A stretch of DNA of 64,000 nt from Bacillus sp. B1-b2 (lineage in GTDB: Bacteria > Bacillota > Bacilli > Bacillales > Cytobacillaceae). Numbering within the stretch: the stretch's first letter is position 1; each line of letters begins with the position of its first letter. The DNA lies in the NCBI RefSeq assembly GCF_009183415.1, contig NZ_WEHU01000004.1, positions 124,001 to 188,000 on the forward strand. The letters are read 5' to 3'. The position numbers and the translations under genes are program-made. Shown piece after piece: positions 8,545-17,451 of the stretch. Below the pieces are notes generated by a model, which saw only the letters and a program-made list of their open reading frames with translations, was not told the DNA's origin and did not search any database.

Positions 8545-9520
8545 TGGACGCAGAATTATTTCTATACCGTTTTTGTTGCGGATGGCCGACTTTTTATTGC
8601 GTTAAGTACTAATTTGGTTGTGAAACCTACATTTCGAGTATAAAGTTGGCTCTTGTTATTCACTTTATTTGCGATAGAACCTAGTTTATTTGCCATTGGA
8701 TTCCTTTTATTTGCGGTACACGAGTTTTTATTTGCTATTCCTCCTTTTTTATTTGCGGATGGCCCTATTTTATTTGCTATTTCCTTTTTCCATAGGATTC
8801 ATTCTCCTTTTTGTTGCGGAGGCCAGACCCTTTGTTGCGTTCAACCCATGTTTTGTTGCGGTAATCGTATTTTTGTTGCGCACTTACCTAATTTTGTTGC
8901 GTTCAGTACTGATTTTGTTGCGAACCTACATTTCGAGTATAAAGTTGGCTCTTGTTATTCACTTTATTTGCAATAAGACCTATTTTACTTGCCATTCGAC
9001 TCTATTTATTTGTGGTACACTAACCTTTTTTGTTATTCCGTCCCTTTTATTTGCAGATGGCTCTATTTTATTTGTACTTTCTTTTTTTTCATAGGATCCA
9101 CTCTCTTTTTTGTTGCGGTTGCTAGACCCTATGTTGCGTTCAGCCCATGTTTTGTTGCGGAAATCGTATTTTTGTTGCGCACTTACCTAATTTTGTTGCG
9201 CTCAGTACTAATTTTGTTGCGTACCTGCATCCGAGTATAAAGCGCCTCTGGTTATTCACTTTATTTGCAATAAAACCTATTTTACTTGCCATTCGACTCC
9301 ATTTATTTGCGATACACTAGTTTTTATTTGCTATTCCTCCCTTTTTATTTGCGGAAGGCCCTAATTTTTTTGCACTTTCCTTTTTCCATAGGATCCATTC
9401 TCCTTGCGATGGCCAGACCCTTTCTTGCGCGCAACCCCTGTTTTGTTGCGGAAATCGCACTTTTATTGCGCACTCACCTAATTTTGTTGAGAACCTGCAC
9501 TTCGAGTATAAATGGCACTT
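8545..9520. repeat. ~1-kb array of ~20-bp modules in ~300-bp superunits
   Basis: About three superunits of 270-299 bp follow each other, after one partial copy. Each begins near CGAGTATAAAGTTGGCTC (8635, 8933, 9232; a last border at 9502). Next come about five modules around TTTATTTGC, then about six around TTTTGTTGCG, with ~10-bp variable spacers giving a period of ~20-26 bp. Reading frames through it (LFAIPPFLFADGP, FVAEIVFLLRTYL) reflect the repeats and lack ribosome sites. A matching array lies at 18490-19430 in the same orientation. No transposase or Cas gene is near. Function unknown. Confidence 0.85.
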
Positions 9521-9564
9521 TTCACCCATCCAAACCAAGAAACAAAAACTTTCCCTATTGCTTA

Positions 9565-9578
9565 TGTTTCCGTTTACA
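9565..9578. promoter_or_regulatory. cre site upstream of DUF624 gene
   Basis: The minus strand reads TGTAAACGGAAACA, an exact fit to the CcpA consensus TGNAARCGNWWNCA. It is 39 bp before the TTG start at 9617, so carbon catabolite repression of the DUF624 gene is likely. Confidence 0.65.
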
Positions 9579-9616
9579 TGTATAACTAAAGTATACATTT
9601 TAAAAGGGTGAACAAT

Positions 9617-10201
9617 TTGAACAATAAGATTATACTTTTAGTGAACAGAGTTGCTCAATATACAACAGCAGGCTTTTATTTTTGGATGTATCTTTTTCGC
9701 GGAGGACTTCTATATGGATTAGTTCCTGCGGGTGTTGGACTTATTTGTAGTATTGATGATATTCATAATGATGTAGAGCATAATATGAAGTATGCCTTTG
9801 AAGAAGCCTATCAAAAAAATAAGAATCATAAATTGCTATCTTTTATTATTTTTTTCCTGACTGGCTTAAGCATAGTATCTACCTACTTTTCTTTAGTGAC
9901 AGAAAGTCCTGTTTTAGGATTTCTTCAATTTCCACTTATCATCTTTACCTTTTTTGCTTGGATATTCTATGTCTACTGTATTTACTTTCTAGCAAACAGT
10001 ACAAAAGAAAAGAAATGGTTGTATGCCGTTGCTTTTGATACTTGTATACGAAAATTTATTAATAGCTTGATCATCCTAATTACCTTGATTGCCATCAGTT
10101 TTTTTATACAAATAAATTTATTAGTATTTATCTTCTTTGCTCCACCATTAACTATTTTTCTAACAAAGTATATTGTCTATATTCCAGATAGTATAAAATA
10201 A
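9617..10201 (+). CDS. DUF624 (YesL-type) membrane protein
   Basis: This 194-residue protein has four or five membrane helices. The N-terminal GLLYGLVPAGVGLICSIDD resembles the GL-x-PA signature of the DUF624/YesL family. These proteins are commonly encoded with oligosaccharide ABC importers (for example near YtcQ, YesO and similar systems); their function is unknown. I prefer the TTG at 9617 because AAAGGGTG precedes it with normal spacing; the GTG at 9608 overlaps that site. The gene is convergent with the ABC importer operon and shares a strong terminator with it. A decayed second DUF624 gene lies at 28441-29022. Confidence 0.75.
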   Translation: MNNKIILLVNRVAQYTTAGFYFWMYLFRGGLLYGLVPAGVGLICSIDDIHNDVEHNMKYAFEEAYQKNKNHKLLSFIIFFLTGLSIVSTYFSLVTESPVLGFLQFPLIIFTFFAWIFYVYCIYFLANSTKEKKWLYAVAFDTCIRKFINSLIILITLIAISFFIQINLLVFIFFAPPLTIFLTKYIVYIPDSIK

Positions 10202-10235
10202 AGGGTTTGTCTCTATTAAATGAGACAAACCCTTT
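10200..10235. terminator. strong bidirectional terminator
   Basis: AAAGGGTTTGTCTC pairs perfectly with GAGACAAACCCTTT over an eight-base loop, followed by ATTTTTTATTT. It ends both the DUF624 gene and the ABC operon. Confidence 0.85.
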
Positions 10236-10240
10236 ATTTT

Positions 10241-11116
10241 TTATTTAACGGAACCAGAAACTCCATTATAAATATGTTTTTGTAATGTTAAGAACACGAT
10301 TAGAATTGGCAAGATAACAATCATAACACCTGCTAGAATAACTGGCCAATCTGTACCATATGGACCTTTAAAGGCAAAGAGTGCGGTAGAGATTACCTTT
10401 AGGTCTGGTGATGGCATGTAAAGAAACGGGCTATAGAAATCATTGTAAATCCCAACTCCACTGATGATTAGGATTGTAATCATCGGTGCTTTTAATAATG
10501 GAAGAATGATCTTACGATAGATGGTAAAGTAAGATGCTCCCTCTAAGATAGCTGCTTCATCTAGAGAAACAGGGATATTCTTCAAGTATTGCAAGAATAT
10601 ATATACAGCAATTACGTCTGTTCCTAGATTCAGAACAATAACAGACCAAATGGTATTAAATAGGCCCATTCCATTGATAATTTGGAAAGTAGCAACCTGT
10701 GTAGTAATACCTGGGATTAATGTAGCTAAAAGGAATAGACCGAGAATTACTTTTTTCATTTTAAAATCAAAACGGTCGAGAACATATGCCATCATGGTTC
10801 CTAAAAGAAGCTTCCCAATAATCGATGCGATAAAGATGAGCAAGGTATTCTTAAATCCTGTTAGCATCTGTCCGTCTACAAAGGCAGTAATATAATTATC
10901 AAAAGTAAAATTCTTTGGTAAAGTCAGAACTCCTGTTGTTAGAAACTCCTGCTTTGTTTTGAAGGAGCCAATAACAACAACCAATACAGGCACTAAGGCA
11001 ACGGCAGTTCCTAGAAGTAAGCTTCCATATTTTATAAAAAAGCCTAAAACTCTTTTAATCATCATGGTATTTGTGACACCTGTTGTTTTTTTCTCTACTG
11101 TTGGTTCTAATTTCAT
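10241..11116 (-). CDS. carbohydrate ABC transporter permease (MalG type)
   Basis: This 291-residue inner-membrane protein has six helices. It carries the coupling-loop EAA motif EAAILEGASYFTIYRKIILPLLKAP, as in MalG/AraQ-type permeases of CUT1 sugar importers. The N-terminal helix follows a basic tail (TMMIKRVLGFFIKYG). It is the last gene of the operon binding protein - permease - permease and starts two bases after the stop of the partner permease, with AAAGGAG upstream. No ATPase gene is present; CUT1 systems of Firmicutes often share a single MsmX-type ATPase encoded elsewhere. Given the mannanase next door, manno-oligosaccharides are the likely cargo (inference). Confidence 0.93.
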   Translation of the reverse strand: MKLEPTVEKKTTGVTNTMMIKRVLGFFIKYGSLLLGTAVALVPVLVVVIGSFKTKQEFLTTGVLTLPKNFTFDNYITAFVDGQMLTGFKNTLLIFIASIIGKLLLGTMMAYVLDRFDFKMKKVILGLFLLATLIPGITTQVATFQIINGMGLFNTIWSVIVLNLGTDVIAVYIFLQYLKNIPVSLDEAAILEGASYFTIYRKIILPLLKAPMITILIISGVGIYNDFYSPFLYMPSPDLKVISTALFAFKGPYGTDWPVILAGVMIVILPILIVFLTLQKHIYNGVSGSVK

Positions 11117-11117
11117 G

Positions 11118-12002
11118 TTACTTTGCTCCTTTCTCTCTAGTTAGGAACTGCTGAAGTAGCGTGACTATAATCACTATAATCAACAATACTAACGCCATTG
11201 CAGAAGCTAATCCGACTTTACTAAACTTAAAGGCAGTGTCAATTGTTTGAATGACGAATGTCTTCGTACCATTAGATCCACCTGTCATAATATAAGGAAT
11301 ATCGAATACGCTCAGTGAACCACTAATACCTAGAATAATATTTAAGAAAATAATTTGTTTAATACTTGGCATAATGATATAACGGAACTGCTGCCAGCGA
11401 TTTGCTCCATCAATTTCTGCTGCTTCGTAGATTTCCGAATCAATAGACTGAATAGCACCAAGGAAAATGATAAAGTTGAATCCCATATAGCGCCAAACAG
11501 ATGTGAAGGCCATTGATATATTATTAATGGATCTATCACCAAGCCATAAGCGAATTTGGTCTTCTAGTCCTAAAAAGGTCAGTACTGTATCTAAAGTACC
11601 TCCACCTTTGTAGAAATATAAGAAAATGAAACCAATTGCTACTCCATTTAATAAGTAAGGGAAGAAAAGAATTCCTTTCCAAAAATTCGCAAATTTCACC
11701 TTGAATGTTAATACAGTGGCAAAGTATAGAGCTATTCCTAATTGCACAAATGTAGCAACAAAGTAGAATAAACTTACTTTAAATACAGAGAAATATTCTG
11801 GTGTAGTAAAGATTTTAATATAGTTTTCAAAGCCTACATTCTCACTAGTTGGACTGATACCATTCCAATTTGTGAAGCTGTATTGTACCATGCGAAATAA
11901 GGGATAGTAGGAAAATAGCAGTAGCAAAAATAATGGCAATGCGGAGAAAAGAACAATGATTAATCTTCTTTGTCCGTTGTAACCTAGTTTAAGTTTATTC
12001 AT
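11118..12002 (-). CDS. carbohydrate ABC transporter permease (MalF/UgpA type)
   Basis: This 294-residue membrane protein has six helices. The first follows the typical lead-in RRLIIVLFSALPLFLLLLFSYYPLFRMVQYSFTNWNG, and the EAA loop reads EAAEIDGANRWQQFRYIIMPSIKQI. It forms the heterodimeric channel with the next gene product. AGAGGTG lies before the ATG. A 215-base gap containing a hairpin (12160-12193) separates it from the binding-protein gene, a common way to make more binding protein than permease. Confidence 0.93.
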   Translation of the reverse strand: MNKLKLGYNGQRRLIIVLFSALPLFLLLLFSYYPLFRMVQYSFTNWNGISPTSENVGFENYIKIFTTPEYFSVFKVSLFYFVATFVQLGIALYFATVLTFKVKFANFWKGILFFPYLLNGVAIGFIFLYFYKGGGTLDTVLTFLGLEDQIRLWLGDRSINNISMAFTSVWRYMGFNFIIFLGAIQSIDSEIYEAAEIDGANRWQQFRYIIMPSIKQIIFLNIILGISGSLSVFDIPYIMTGGSNGTKTFVIQTIDTAFKFSKVGLASAMALVLLIIVIIVTLLQQFLTREKGAK

Positions 12003-12159
12003 CTTGCTTACACCTCTTATTCATTCACTAACGCCTTGCTCATCTTCGACAGATGTTATTGGCGTCGGTGTAAAGTATGAAATCATATTTTTGACATTCT
12101 TACAGAGTTTGTTGTCTTCACTCCTTGCTTAGAAAACAGACCTGTTAGGAAATAAGGAA

Positions 12160-12193
12160 GGTTACCTAAAAGCCTTTGCTCTTCTAGGTAACC
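12160..12193 (-). terminator. leaky hairpin between binding-protein and permease genes
   Basis: GGTTACCTA pairs perfectly with TAGGTAACC. The following sequence on the minus strand is only moderately T-rich, which suits partial read-through or protection of the upstream mRNA. Confidence 0.5.
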
Positions 12194-12217
12194 GTATTCA
12201 TTAGTGACTAAGCTGGT

Positions 12218-13531
12218 TTACTTTCCAATTTCTTCAATTGCATTGCCCCATTTTGTGTTAAGCTCTTTCATAATATCTTCGAAAGACTCATCTGTATTAC
12301 CTTTTGCTGCATCTACAATTCTTTGTTTGATAGCATCTGTTGTGCCTAAACCAATTTCAGAAGCATTGTTAATATCAGCAAATAAAGATTCTTTTCCTTC
12401 AGGCGCAGGAGTTGCTTGGAAGAATTCTACCCCAGCAGTTTCCATTGAGCCTAGAGCTGCAGGTAATGGAGCTCCAACTTTAGGAGAAATTCCACCTGTA
12501 TCTGCTGCATAGTTTGATTCCTCTAAGAACCAATCTAAGAACGTACGAGCAGCTTCTTTATGCTTACTGTTTACATTAATTCCAATGTTATAATCTCCAC
12601 CAATAGTAGTGTATTGTTTTCCATCAACACTTGTTGGGAATGCTGCAAATTGAATGTCTTCTGGATTTTCAGCTAATGCTTGTACTTGTTCAATTGCCCA
12701 GCTACCTAATACCATTGCTGCAATTTTTCCATCTGCAAGATCTTGTTTAGATTGCTCCCAATCCGTTGTAGATGGATCAGCTTCTGTATAGCCTTCTTTT
12801 ACGCTATCGAATAGGGTTTTGTAAATGGTGTTCATTGGCTTGCCAGAATCAAATGGTGTTTTATCAGCTGTTAACTCATTCGTGAAGTTTGGATCTCCAG
12901 CTGCTGCTTCACGTACATAATCCCAGTTAGACATTGCCCAGTTTGATGCATAGTTTGTATATAATGGTGTAATATCTGAATTAGATTCTTTAATTTTTCC
13001 TAATGCAGCTACAAAATCTTCTGGTGTTTTAGGGAATTCTGTTACTCCTGCATCATTAAATACTTTCATATTTATTAATACACCTGTAGTATTTACTGCA
13101 ATTGGAATACCGTATGACACACCGTCATAAGCACGGTCTGATAATAATAAGTATTTTTCTTCTAATTCTTTTTGATCTCCAAGTGGTTCAAAGAAGTTAG
13201 CATTATCTGCTGGTTTAATAGTTGTTGGAACCATTAATACATCGCCGTAATCCTTAGAGTTCATACGAATTTGCATTTGTCCAGCATAGTCTGTAATCGT
13301 TTCTACTTTTACTTCAATATCTGGATGTTCTTTATTAAATTCTGCAATATATTCATCCCACTTGCCATTCCCTGTCCAGTCTGTTTTGTGGTTAATGAAA
13401 GTGATTGTTTCTTTTCCGTCTGCATTACTACCTGATTCTGAATCTCCGCCGCTACAAGCACTTAACATTAAAGCACATGCACTAGCCACTAGACCGAAGC
13501 GAAATAACTTACTACCTTTTTTGATCCCCAT
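12218..13531 (-). CDS. extracellular sugar-binding lipoprotein of the ABC importer
   Basis: This 437-residue protein opens with a lipoprotein signal (LFRFGLVASACALMLSAC, cysteine at about residue 26) and a Ser/Gly linker. A family 1 solute-binding fold follows (ETITFINHKTDWTGNGKWDEYIAEFNKEHPDIEVKVE, later AMVLGSWAIEQVQ). After signal cleavage it would be lipid-anchored outside the membrane and deliver an oligosaccharide to the two permeases. It starts behind GGAGGG. Two cre sites lie upstream (13593 and 13681). The neighbouring GH113-type enzyme and epimerase point to beta-mannan or glucomannan oligomers, which is inference. Confidence 0.93.
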   Translation of the reverse strand: MGIKKGSKLFRFGLVASACALMLSACSGGDSESGSNADGKETITFINHKTDWTGNGKWDEYIAEFNKEHPDIEVKVETITDYAGQMQIRMNSKDYGDVLMVPTTIKPADNANFFEPLGDQKELEEKYLLLSDRAYDGVSYGIPIAVNTTGVLINMKVFNDAGVTEFPKTPEDFVAALGKIKESNSDITPLYTNYASNWAMSNWDYVREAAAGDPNFTNELTADKTPFDSGKPMNTIYKTLFDSVKEGYTEADPSTTDWEQSKQDLADGKIAAMVLGSWAIEQVQALAENPEDIQFAAFPTSVDGKQYTTIGGDYNIGINVNSKHKEAARTFLDWFLEESNYAADTGGISPKVGAPLPAALGSMETAGVEFFQATPAPEGKESLFADINNASEIGLGTTDAIKQRIVDAAKGNTDESFEDIMKELNTKWGNAIEEIGK

Positions 13532-13592
13532 TTTATTCCCTCCACTTTATATAGGTCATATCTATTTCTCTGATAGTTTATGAAAACACTAT

Positions 13593-13607
13593 CAGCAAGC
13601 GCTTACA
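13593..13607. promoter_or_regulatory. cre-like site upstream of sugar-binding protein gene
   Basis: The minus strand reads TGTAAGCGCTTGCT, one mismatch at the last position of the cre consensus. It lies about 62 bp before the start codon, close to where RNA polymerase would bind. Confidence 0.55.
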
Positions 13608-13680
13608 ACAACATTCTATCACGTTAGTTTTTATTTGTATAGTCTTTTATGATAAAAGTAAGTACATTTTTAATTATTGT

Positions 13681-13694
13681 TGATTACGTTTACA
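13681..13694. promoter_or_regulatory. second cre site of the importer operon
   Basis: The minus strand reads TGTAAACGTAATCA, an exact fit to the cre consensus. It lies 150 bp before the binding-protein start and only three bases after the mannanase stop. Confidence 0.6.
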
Positions 13695-13696
13695 TT

Positions 13697-14632
13697 TCAG
13701 TTAATAGTTTGATAGAATTTCTTAATTACCTTTTCTGCCGCTTTGCCGTAAACTGCATAATCTTGATTTTGAAATGCATCCTCTATTGGATAAAGATGTG
13801 CTTTCCAGTCCCATAGAGCAAATCCTTGTACCCATGAGCGTTTGCTTGTTGCATGGAACATCGCTTCATACCAGTTTCTCTGCGCTTCCTCGCTAAATTC
13901 TCCTCTCTTTGTCCAATCATTAGGGAGTATGTCTCCTCCTACCCAGCTTGGACAACCTGCTTCACAGAAAAAGAAAGGTTTATTGTATTTCTCCACTACC
14001 TTTTCAATTCTGTCTAATTGCTCTTCCCAAGCATCGAGAGGATAATATCCACTTGAAGAAATAACATCAACAGCATCCCACCATTTCAGTACATCTTCCT
14101 GATACTTATCACAATTATAAGTGATTAATCCGCTGTAAACTTTACGCACCTCATGAATGAGGTAACGCCATTCTGCTTCCCGTCGATCAGCATTCACCAA
14201 CTCACAACCTATTACAAACATTGGACATTCCATTTGTTCTGCTATTTTTGCAAAATGAAGAATGTATTCATTATAAGAAGCAAACCATTCTGACCATTTC
14301 GGTTCACATGGTACATCGGTATCAAAGAAGTTAATATGTGCACGCCACGTTCCATCTGAAACATTGACCATTGGTTTTAAAATCACTTTCAAGCCAATTT
14401 TGTTAGCGTATTCAATTAATTCTATTGTTTCTTCATCACTTACGACGTTCGGGTGATTCTTCCAGTTGATTGTAATAGATTGAGCAGTATCTTGTTCTGC
14501 AACTACTGTTAAAATAACATGATCTATAGAGCATCTTTCTTTCAGTAGCTGCAAGGATTCTTTGCTTCTCACATCTTGCCATTCGCCTCTTTTGTTCATA
14601 AAACCAAAACTAAAGCCTTTAATGAACTCCAA
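13697..14632 (-). CDS. GH113-type beta-mannanase-like glycoside hydrolase
   Basis: This 311-residue TIM-barrel protein has no signal peptide, so it would act in the cytosol on imported oligomers. Two glutamates stand at strand ends: Glu144 in FVIGCELVNADRR (acid/base candidate) and Glu224 in FFFCEAGCPS (nucleophile candidate). Their 80-residue spacing equals that recalled for Alicyclobacillus ManA of family GH113 (Glu151 and Glu231). GH113 enzymes are endo- or exo-beta-1,4-mannanases. The start is a TTG with AAAGGGGGG upstream. It is read toward the ABC operon and is divergent from the MATE gene. The family call is from memory of motifs and length. Confidence 0.75.
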   Translation of the reverse strand: MEFIKGFSFGFMNKRGEWQDVRSKESLQLLKERCSIDHVILTVVAEQDTAQSITINWKNHPNVVSDEETIELIEYANKIGLKVILKPMVNVSDGTWRAHINFFDTDVPCEPKWSEWFASYNEYILHFAKIAEQMECPMFVIGCELVNADRREAEWRYLIHEVRKVYSGLITYNCDKYQEDVLKWWDAVDVISSSGYYPLDAWEEQLDRIEKVVEKYNKPFFFCEAGCPSWVGGDILPNDWTKRGEFSEEAQRNWYEAMFHATSKRSWVQGFALWDWKAHLYPIEDAFQNQDYAVYGKAAEKVIKKFYQTIN

Positions 14633-14660
14633 GCGGTTCCCCCCTTTTTCCCCTCTTGGG

Positions 14661-14710
14661 ACAAAAGTATATAAATATAAAGTTTTAGATTGAATTGTCT
14701 ATACTTTTGT
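14661..14710. promoter_or_regulatory. widely spaced inverted repeat in the GH113/MATE divergent promoter region
   Basis: ACAAAAGTATA (14661-14671) is exactly inverted as TATACTTTTGT (14700-14710), with centres 39 bp apart. It may be the operator of an unseen regulator acting on both divergent units. Confidence 0.45.
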
Positions 14711-14799
14711 TGTAAATTAATTATATATTTCCATTATCTATATGTAAAGATGATTTTTTATAGAAATGGAGAACAATTTATAAGAAAGTATGTGACCGG

Positions 14800-16176
14800 A
14801 TGGAAGATAGTAAAAAAGAATATTATAGGAAGATGCTGTATTTCACAGTTCCTATAACTATCCAGCTTCTCATTACCTCGAGTTTGAATATTGTAGATTC
14901 GATCATGGTGGGAAGACTTGGGGTGAACAGCATTGCAGCCGTAGGGATTGCTAATAAATTCACACAAATACCAACTGTCCTTCTACAAGGCTTTGCTAGT
15001 GGAGCAACCATCTTTTGTGCTCAATATTGGGGAGCCAGGAATAAGGAGGGAGTTAGCCGTTCTGTTATTTTTGTAAGCGTAATCACGTTTGTTTTTTCTC
15101 TTTTCTTTACTTTTCTGACTCAATTTTTCTCCTATTCCATACTAGGTTGGTTTTCTGGAGATAGTTCCGTAAGAGATTTAGGAAGTGGTTTCTTACAAAT
15201 ACTTGGTTACTCCTATGTATTTACTGCTCTTTCCATGATTTTTGTTATTGCGTTAAAAACAACTGGAGAAGTACGTAGACCTACTTATTACAGTGTAATT
15301 GCTCTTCTTATTAATACTGTTTTAAATTATGCTCTTATTTATGGAAATTTCGGTGCACCAGCTTTAGGAGTAGAAGGAGCCGCTATTGCCACTCTAATTG
15401 CACGAATTATTCAGACTGCTCTTCTATTTATGCTGTTAGTGAAAACAGGATTTATTTCTTTCGCTATTATTAAAAAAAATCTTGATGTTTTTCGCAGTTC
15501 ATTGAGCAGAAGTTATTTTAAAATTACCCTTCCTTCAATTATTAACCATGGCACATGGACAATAGGAGATACTATTTTCTTCTGGTTGTATGCCATGATG
15601 GGAACTAGCCAAACAGCTGCTATTTCTATGATCGACCCAATTATCTTTATTTTCACCTGTGTATTTACTGGTATTAGTGACGCATCTGCTGTCATGATTG
15701 GTAATCAACTTGGAGCAAATGATAAAAAAGGTGCTTTTCAATATGCTAGAAACTTTATCCGACTTACTACCATTACATCCATTATTGTAGGAGTTCTCTT
15801 ATTAATTGCAATGCCTTTTGTTCTATCACTCTATCATGTCACTCCAGAAGTAGAGAAGCTAGTATATGGCATTATTTATGTATATGTTCCATATTCTATT
15901 GCAAAAAATTTAAACTATATCAACAATGTCGGCATCCTTCGTGCAGGTGGAGATACGAAATATGTGATGTGGGTAGATACTATTGGAGTTTGGGCCATTG
16001 GACTTCCTCTAGCAGCATTAGGAGTCTTCTTTCATCTACCACTGTTCGCTGTCTATGCTCTAGCAAACTCACATGATTTTGTTCGCGCTTTCTTAGGAAT
16101 TCGTAGAACCTATACGAAGAAGTGGATTCGAAATGTAATAGAAGGGTATGAAGAAAAAAAGGAGGAATTAGGATGA
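14800..16176 (+). CDS. MATE-family exporter
   Basis: This 458-residue protein has about twelve membrane helices in two homologous halves. The start (YYRKMLYFTVPITIQLLITSSLNIVDSIMVGRLGVNSIAAVGIANK) is diagnostic of MATE (NorM/YeeO-like) cation-coupled exporters. The second half begins near ITLPSIINHGTWTIGDTIFFWLYAMMG. It shares an ATGA overlap with the epimerase gene, so the two are translated together. Its place in a sugar operon is unusual; exporting a sugar by-product or a plant compound is speculation. A generic multidrug role is equally possible. The ribosome site is weak (GACCGG). Confidence 0.9.
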   Translation: MEDSKKEYYRKMLYFTVPITIQLLITSSLNIVDSIMVGRLGVNSIAAVGIANKFTQIPTVLLQGFASGATIFCAQYWGARNKEGVSRSVIFVSVITFVFSLFFTFLTQFFSYSILGWFSGDSSVRDLGSGFLQILGYSYVFTALSMIFVIALKTTGEVRRPTYYSVIALLINTVLNYALIYGNFGAPALGVEGAAIATLIARIIQTALLFMLLVKTGFISFAIIKKNLDVFRSSLSRSYFKITLPSIINHGTWTIGDTIFFWLYAMMGTSQTAAISMIDPIIFIFTCVFTGISDASAVMIGNQLGANDKKGAFQYARNFIRLTTITSIIVGVLLLIAMPFVLSLYHVTPEVEKLVYGIIYVYVPYSIAKNLNYINNVGILRAGGDTKYVMWVDTIGVWAIGLPLAALGVFFHLPLFAVYALANSHDFVRAFLGIRRTYTKKWIRNVIEGYEEKKEELG

Positions 16177-17366
16177 AAAGAATAGAGTTTGTGGAAGAAT
16201 TAGAAAATCGAATATTGCCATTTTGGCTAAACTTAATAGATAGAGAGAATGGTGGTTTTTATGGAGTTGTAGATTATAACCTGAAACTCCATCCAGAAGC
16301 ACATAAAGGTGGGGTACTTGGAGCCAGAAATCTATGGACCTTTTCAGCTAGCTACCAATATAAACAAAATCCAGCCTACTTAGAAGCTGCACATATTGCC
16401 TTTGACTTTTTGAAAAATAAACTCTGGGACCATGTACATGGAGGGATTTATTGGTTAGTTGATTATAAAGGAGAACCTGTTCTTCCCTCTAAACATGTGT
16501 ATGCTCAAAGCTTTGCTCTTTATGGCTTGAGTGAATACTATAAGGTTACCCAAGATGAAACTGTACTTGAATTAGCGAAAAACGTATTCTCTCTAATAGA
16601 AGAGAAATGCTATTCTCCTGAATTTGGCGGTTACCTAGAAGAATTCCATGCAGATTGGACGAAGAAAGAAAACTTCTTATTAAATGAAGGAGCTGATGCT
16701 TATTTTACAACAAACAGCCACCTACATATAATAGAAGCTTATACAAATCTTTATCAAATCTGGCCAGATGAATCTCTGTTAGATCGAATTAATAATCTAT
16801 TAGATATTTTCTCTACCAAAATATTTAATATGGAGGGACAATATTGTTACGTTGCCTTTGATCAAAACTGGAGCAACACCAAAGATACCTTCTCCTATGG
16901 TCATGATATTGAAACAAGCTGGCTGTTGACAGAAGCATTAGAGGTAACAAAGCTAGATCGACCAGATATTGTGAAAATTAATGAGTTAATGGCATTACAA
17001 GTCTCAAGAGATGGGCTTGCAGAAGATGGCTCTATTATGGACTGCAAAGAAAATGGTTTGGTGCATTCAAATAGAGTATGGTGGGGCCAAGCAGAAGCGG
17101 TTATCGGGTTCCACAATGCCTATGAATTAACGAAAGTACCAAATTATTTAACATATAGTGAGAATGTGTGGAAGTATATTAAGGATCATTTTCATGATAC
17201 TCGAGATGGCGGGGAGTGGTACTCTCGAATAGATGCAGAAGGACAAATAATCTCTTCCTTGCGAGATGAAAAGTACCAAACACCAGAAAATATTGTAGAT
17301 TCATGGAAATGTCCTTATCATAATGCGAGAATGTGTTTGGAAATGATGAGACGTTTGGAAGATTGA
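16173..17366 (+). CDS. AGE-family epimerase, likely cellobiose/mannobiose 2-epimerase
   Basis: This 397-residue (alpha/alpha)6-barrel protein is of the N-acylglucosamine 2-epimerase family. Conserved stretches include HKGGVLGARNLWTFSASY, SKHVYAQSFALYGLSEYY, FSYGHDIETSWLL, WWGQAEAVIGF and the C-terminal WKCPYHNARMCLEM, with histidines at the catalytic positions. Length and motifs suit cellobiose 2-epimerase, which converts the reducing-end glucose of beta-1,4-disaccharides to mannose and back. In mannan use it turns mannobiose into mannosyl-glucose. It overlaps the MATE stop by four bases. The alternative is a monosaccharide epimerase of the same family. Confidence 0.82.
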   Translation: MKRIEFVEELENRILPFWLNLIDRENGGFYGVVDYNLKLHPEAHKGGVLGARNLWTFSASYQYKQNPAYLEAAHIAFDFLKNKLWDHVHGGIYWLVDYKGEPVLPSKHVYAQSFALYGLSEYYKVTQDETVLELAKNVFSLIEEKCYSPEFGGYLEEFHADWTKKENFLLNEGADAYFTTNSHLHIIEAYTNLYQIWPDESLLDRINNLLDIFSTKIFNMEGQYCYVAFDQNWSNTKDTFSYGHDIETSWLLTEALEVTKLDRPDIVKINELMALQVSRDGLAEDGSIMDCKENGLVHSNRVWWGQAEAVIGFHNAYELTKVPNYLTYSENVWKYIKDHFHDTRDGGEWYSRIDAEGQIISSLRDEKYQTPENIVDSWKCPYHNARMCLEMMRRLED

Positions 17367-17419
17367 TTGATTTGGTTGGCTGCCTCTGGGGGTTTGGAGG
17401 CAGTTTATCATATGGAAAA

Positions 17420-17446
17420 GAGCACTACAAGTTGGTTGTAGTGCTC
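17420..17446. terminator. bidirectional terminator
   Basis: GAGCACTACAA pairs perfectly with TTGTAGTGCTC over a five-base loop, followed by CTTTTTTT. It separates the convergent epimerase and aldo/keto reductase genes. Confidence 0.85.
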
Positions 17447-17451
17447 CTTTT

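Noticed and set aside
8545-9520. CRISPR array
   Set aside because: Cores are about 10 bp, spacers about 10 bp and themselves repeated, and no cas genes occur in the window.
8653-9598. Several overlapping open frames of 83-134 codons, rich in Leu, Phe, Ala and Cys
   Set aside because: They lie entirely in the first repeat array, change frame with each spacer, and have no ribosome sites.
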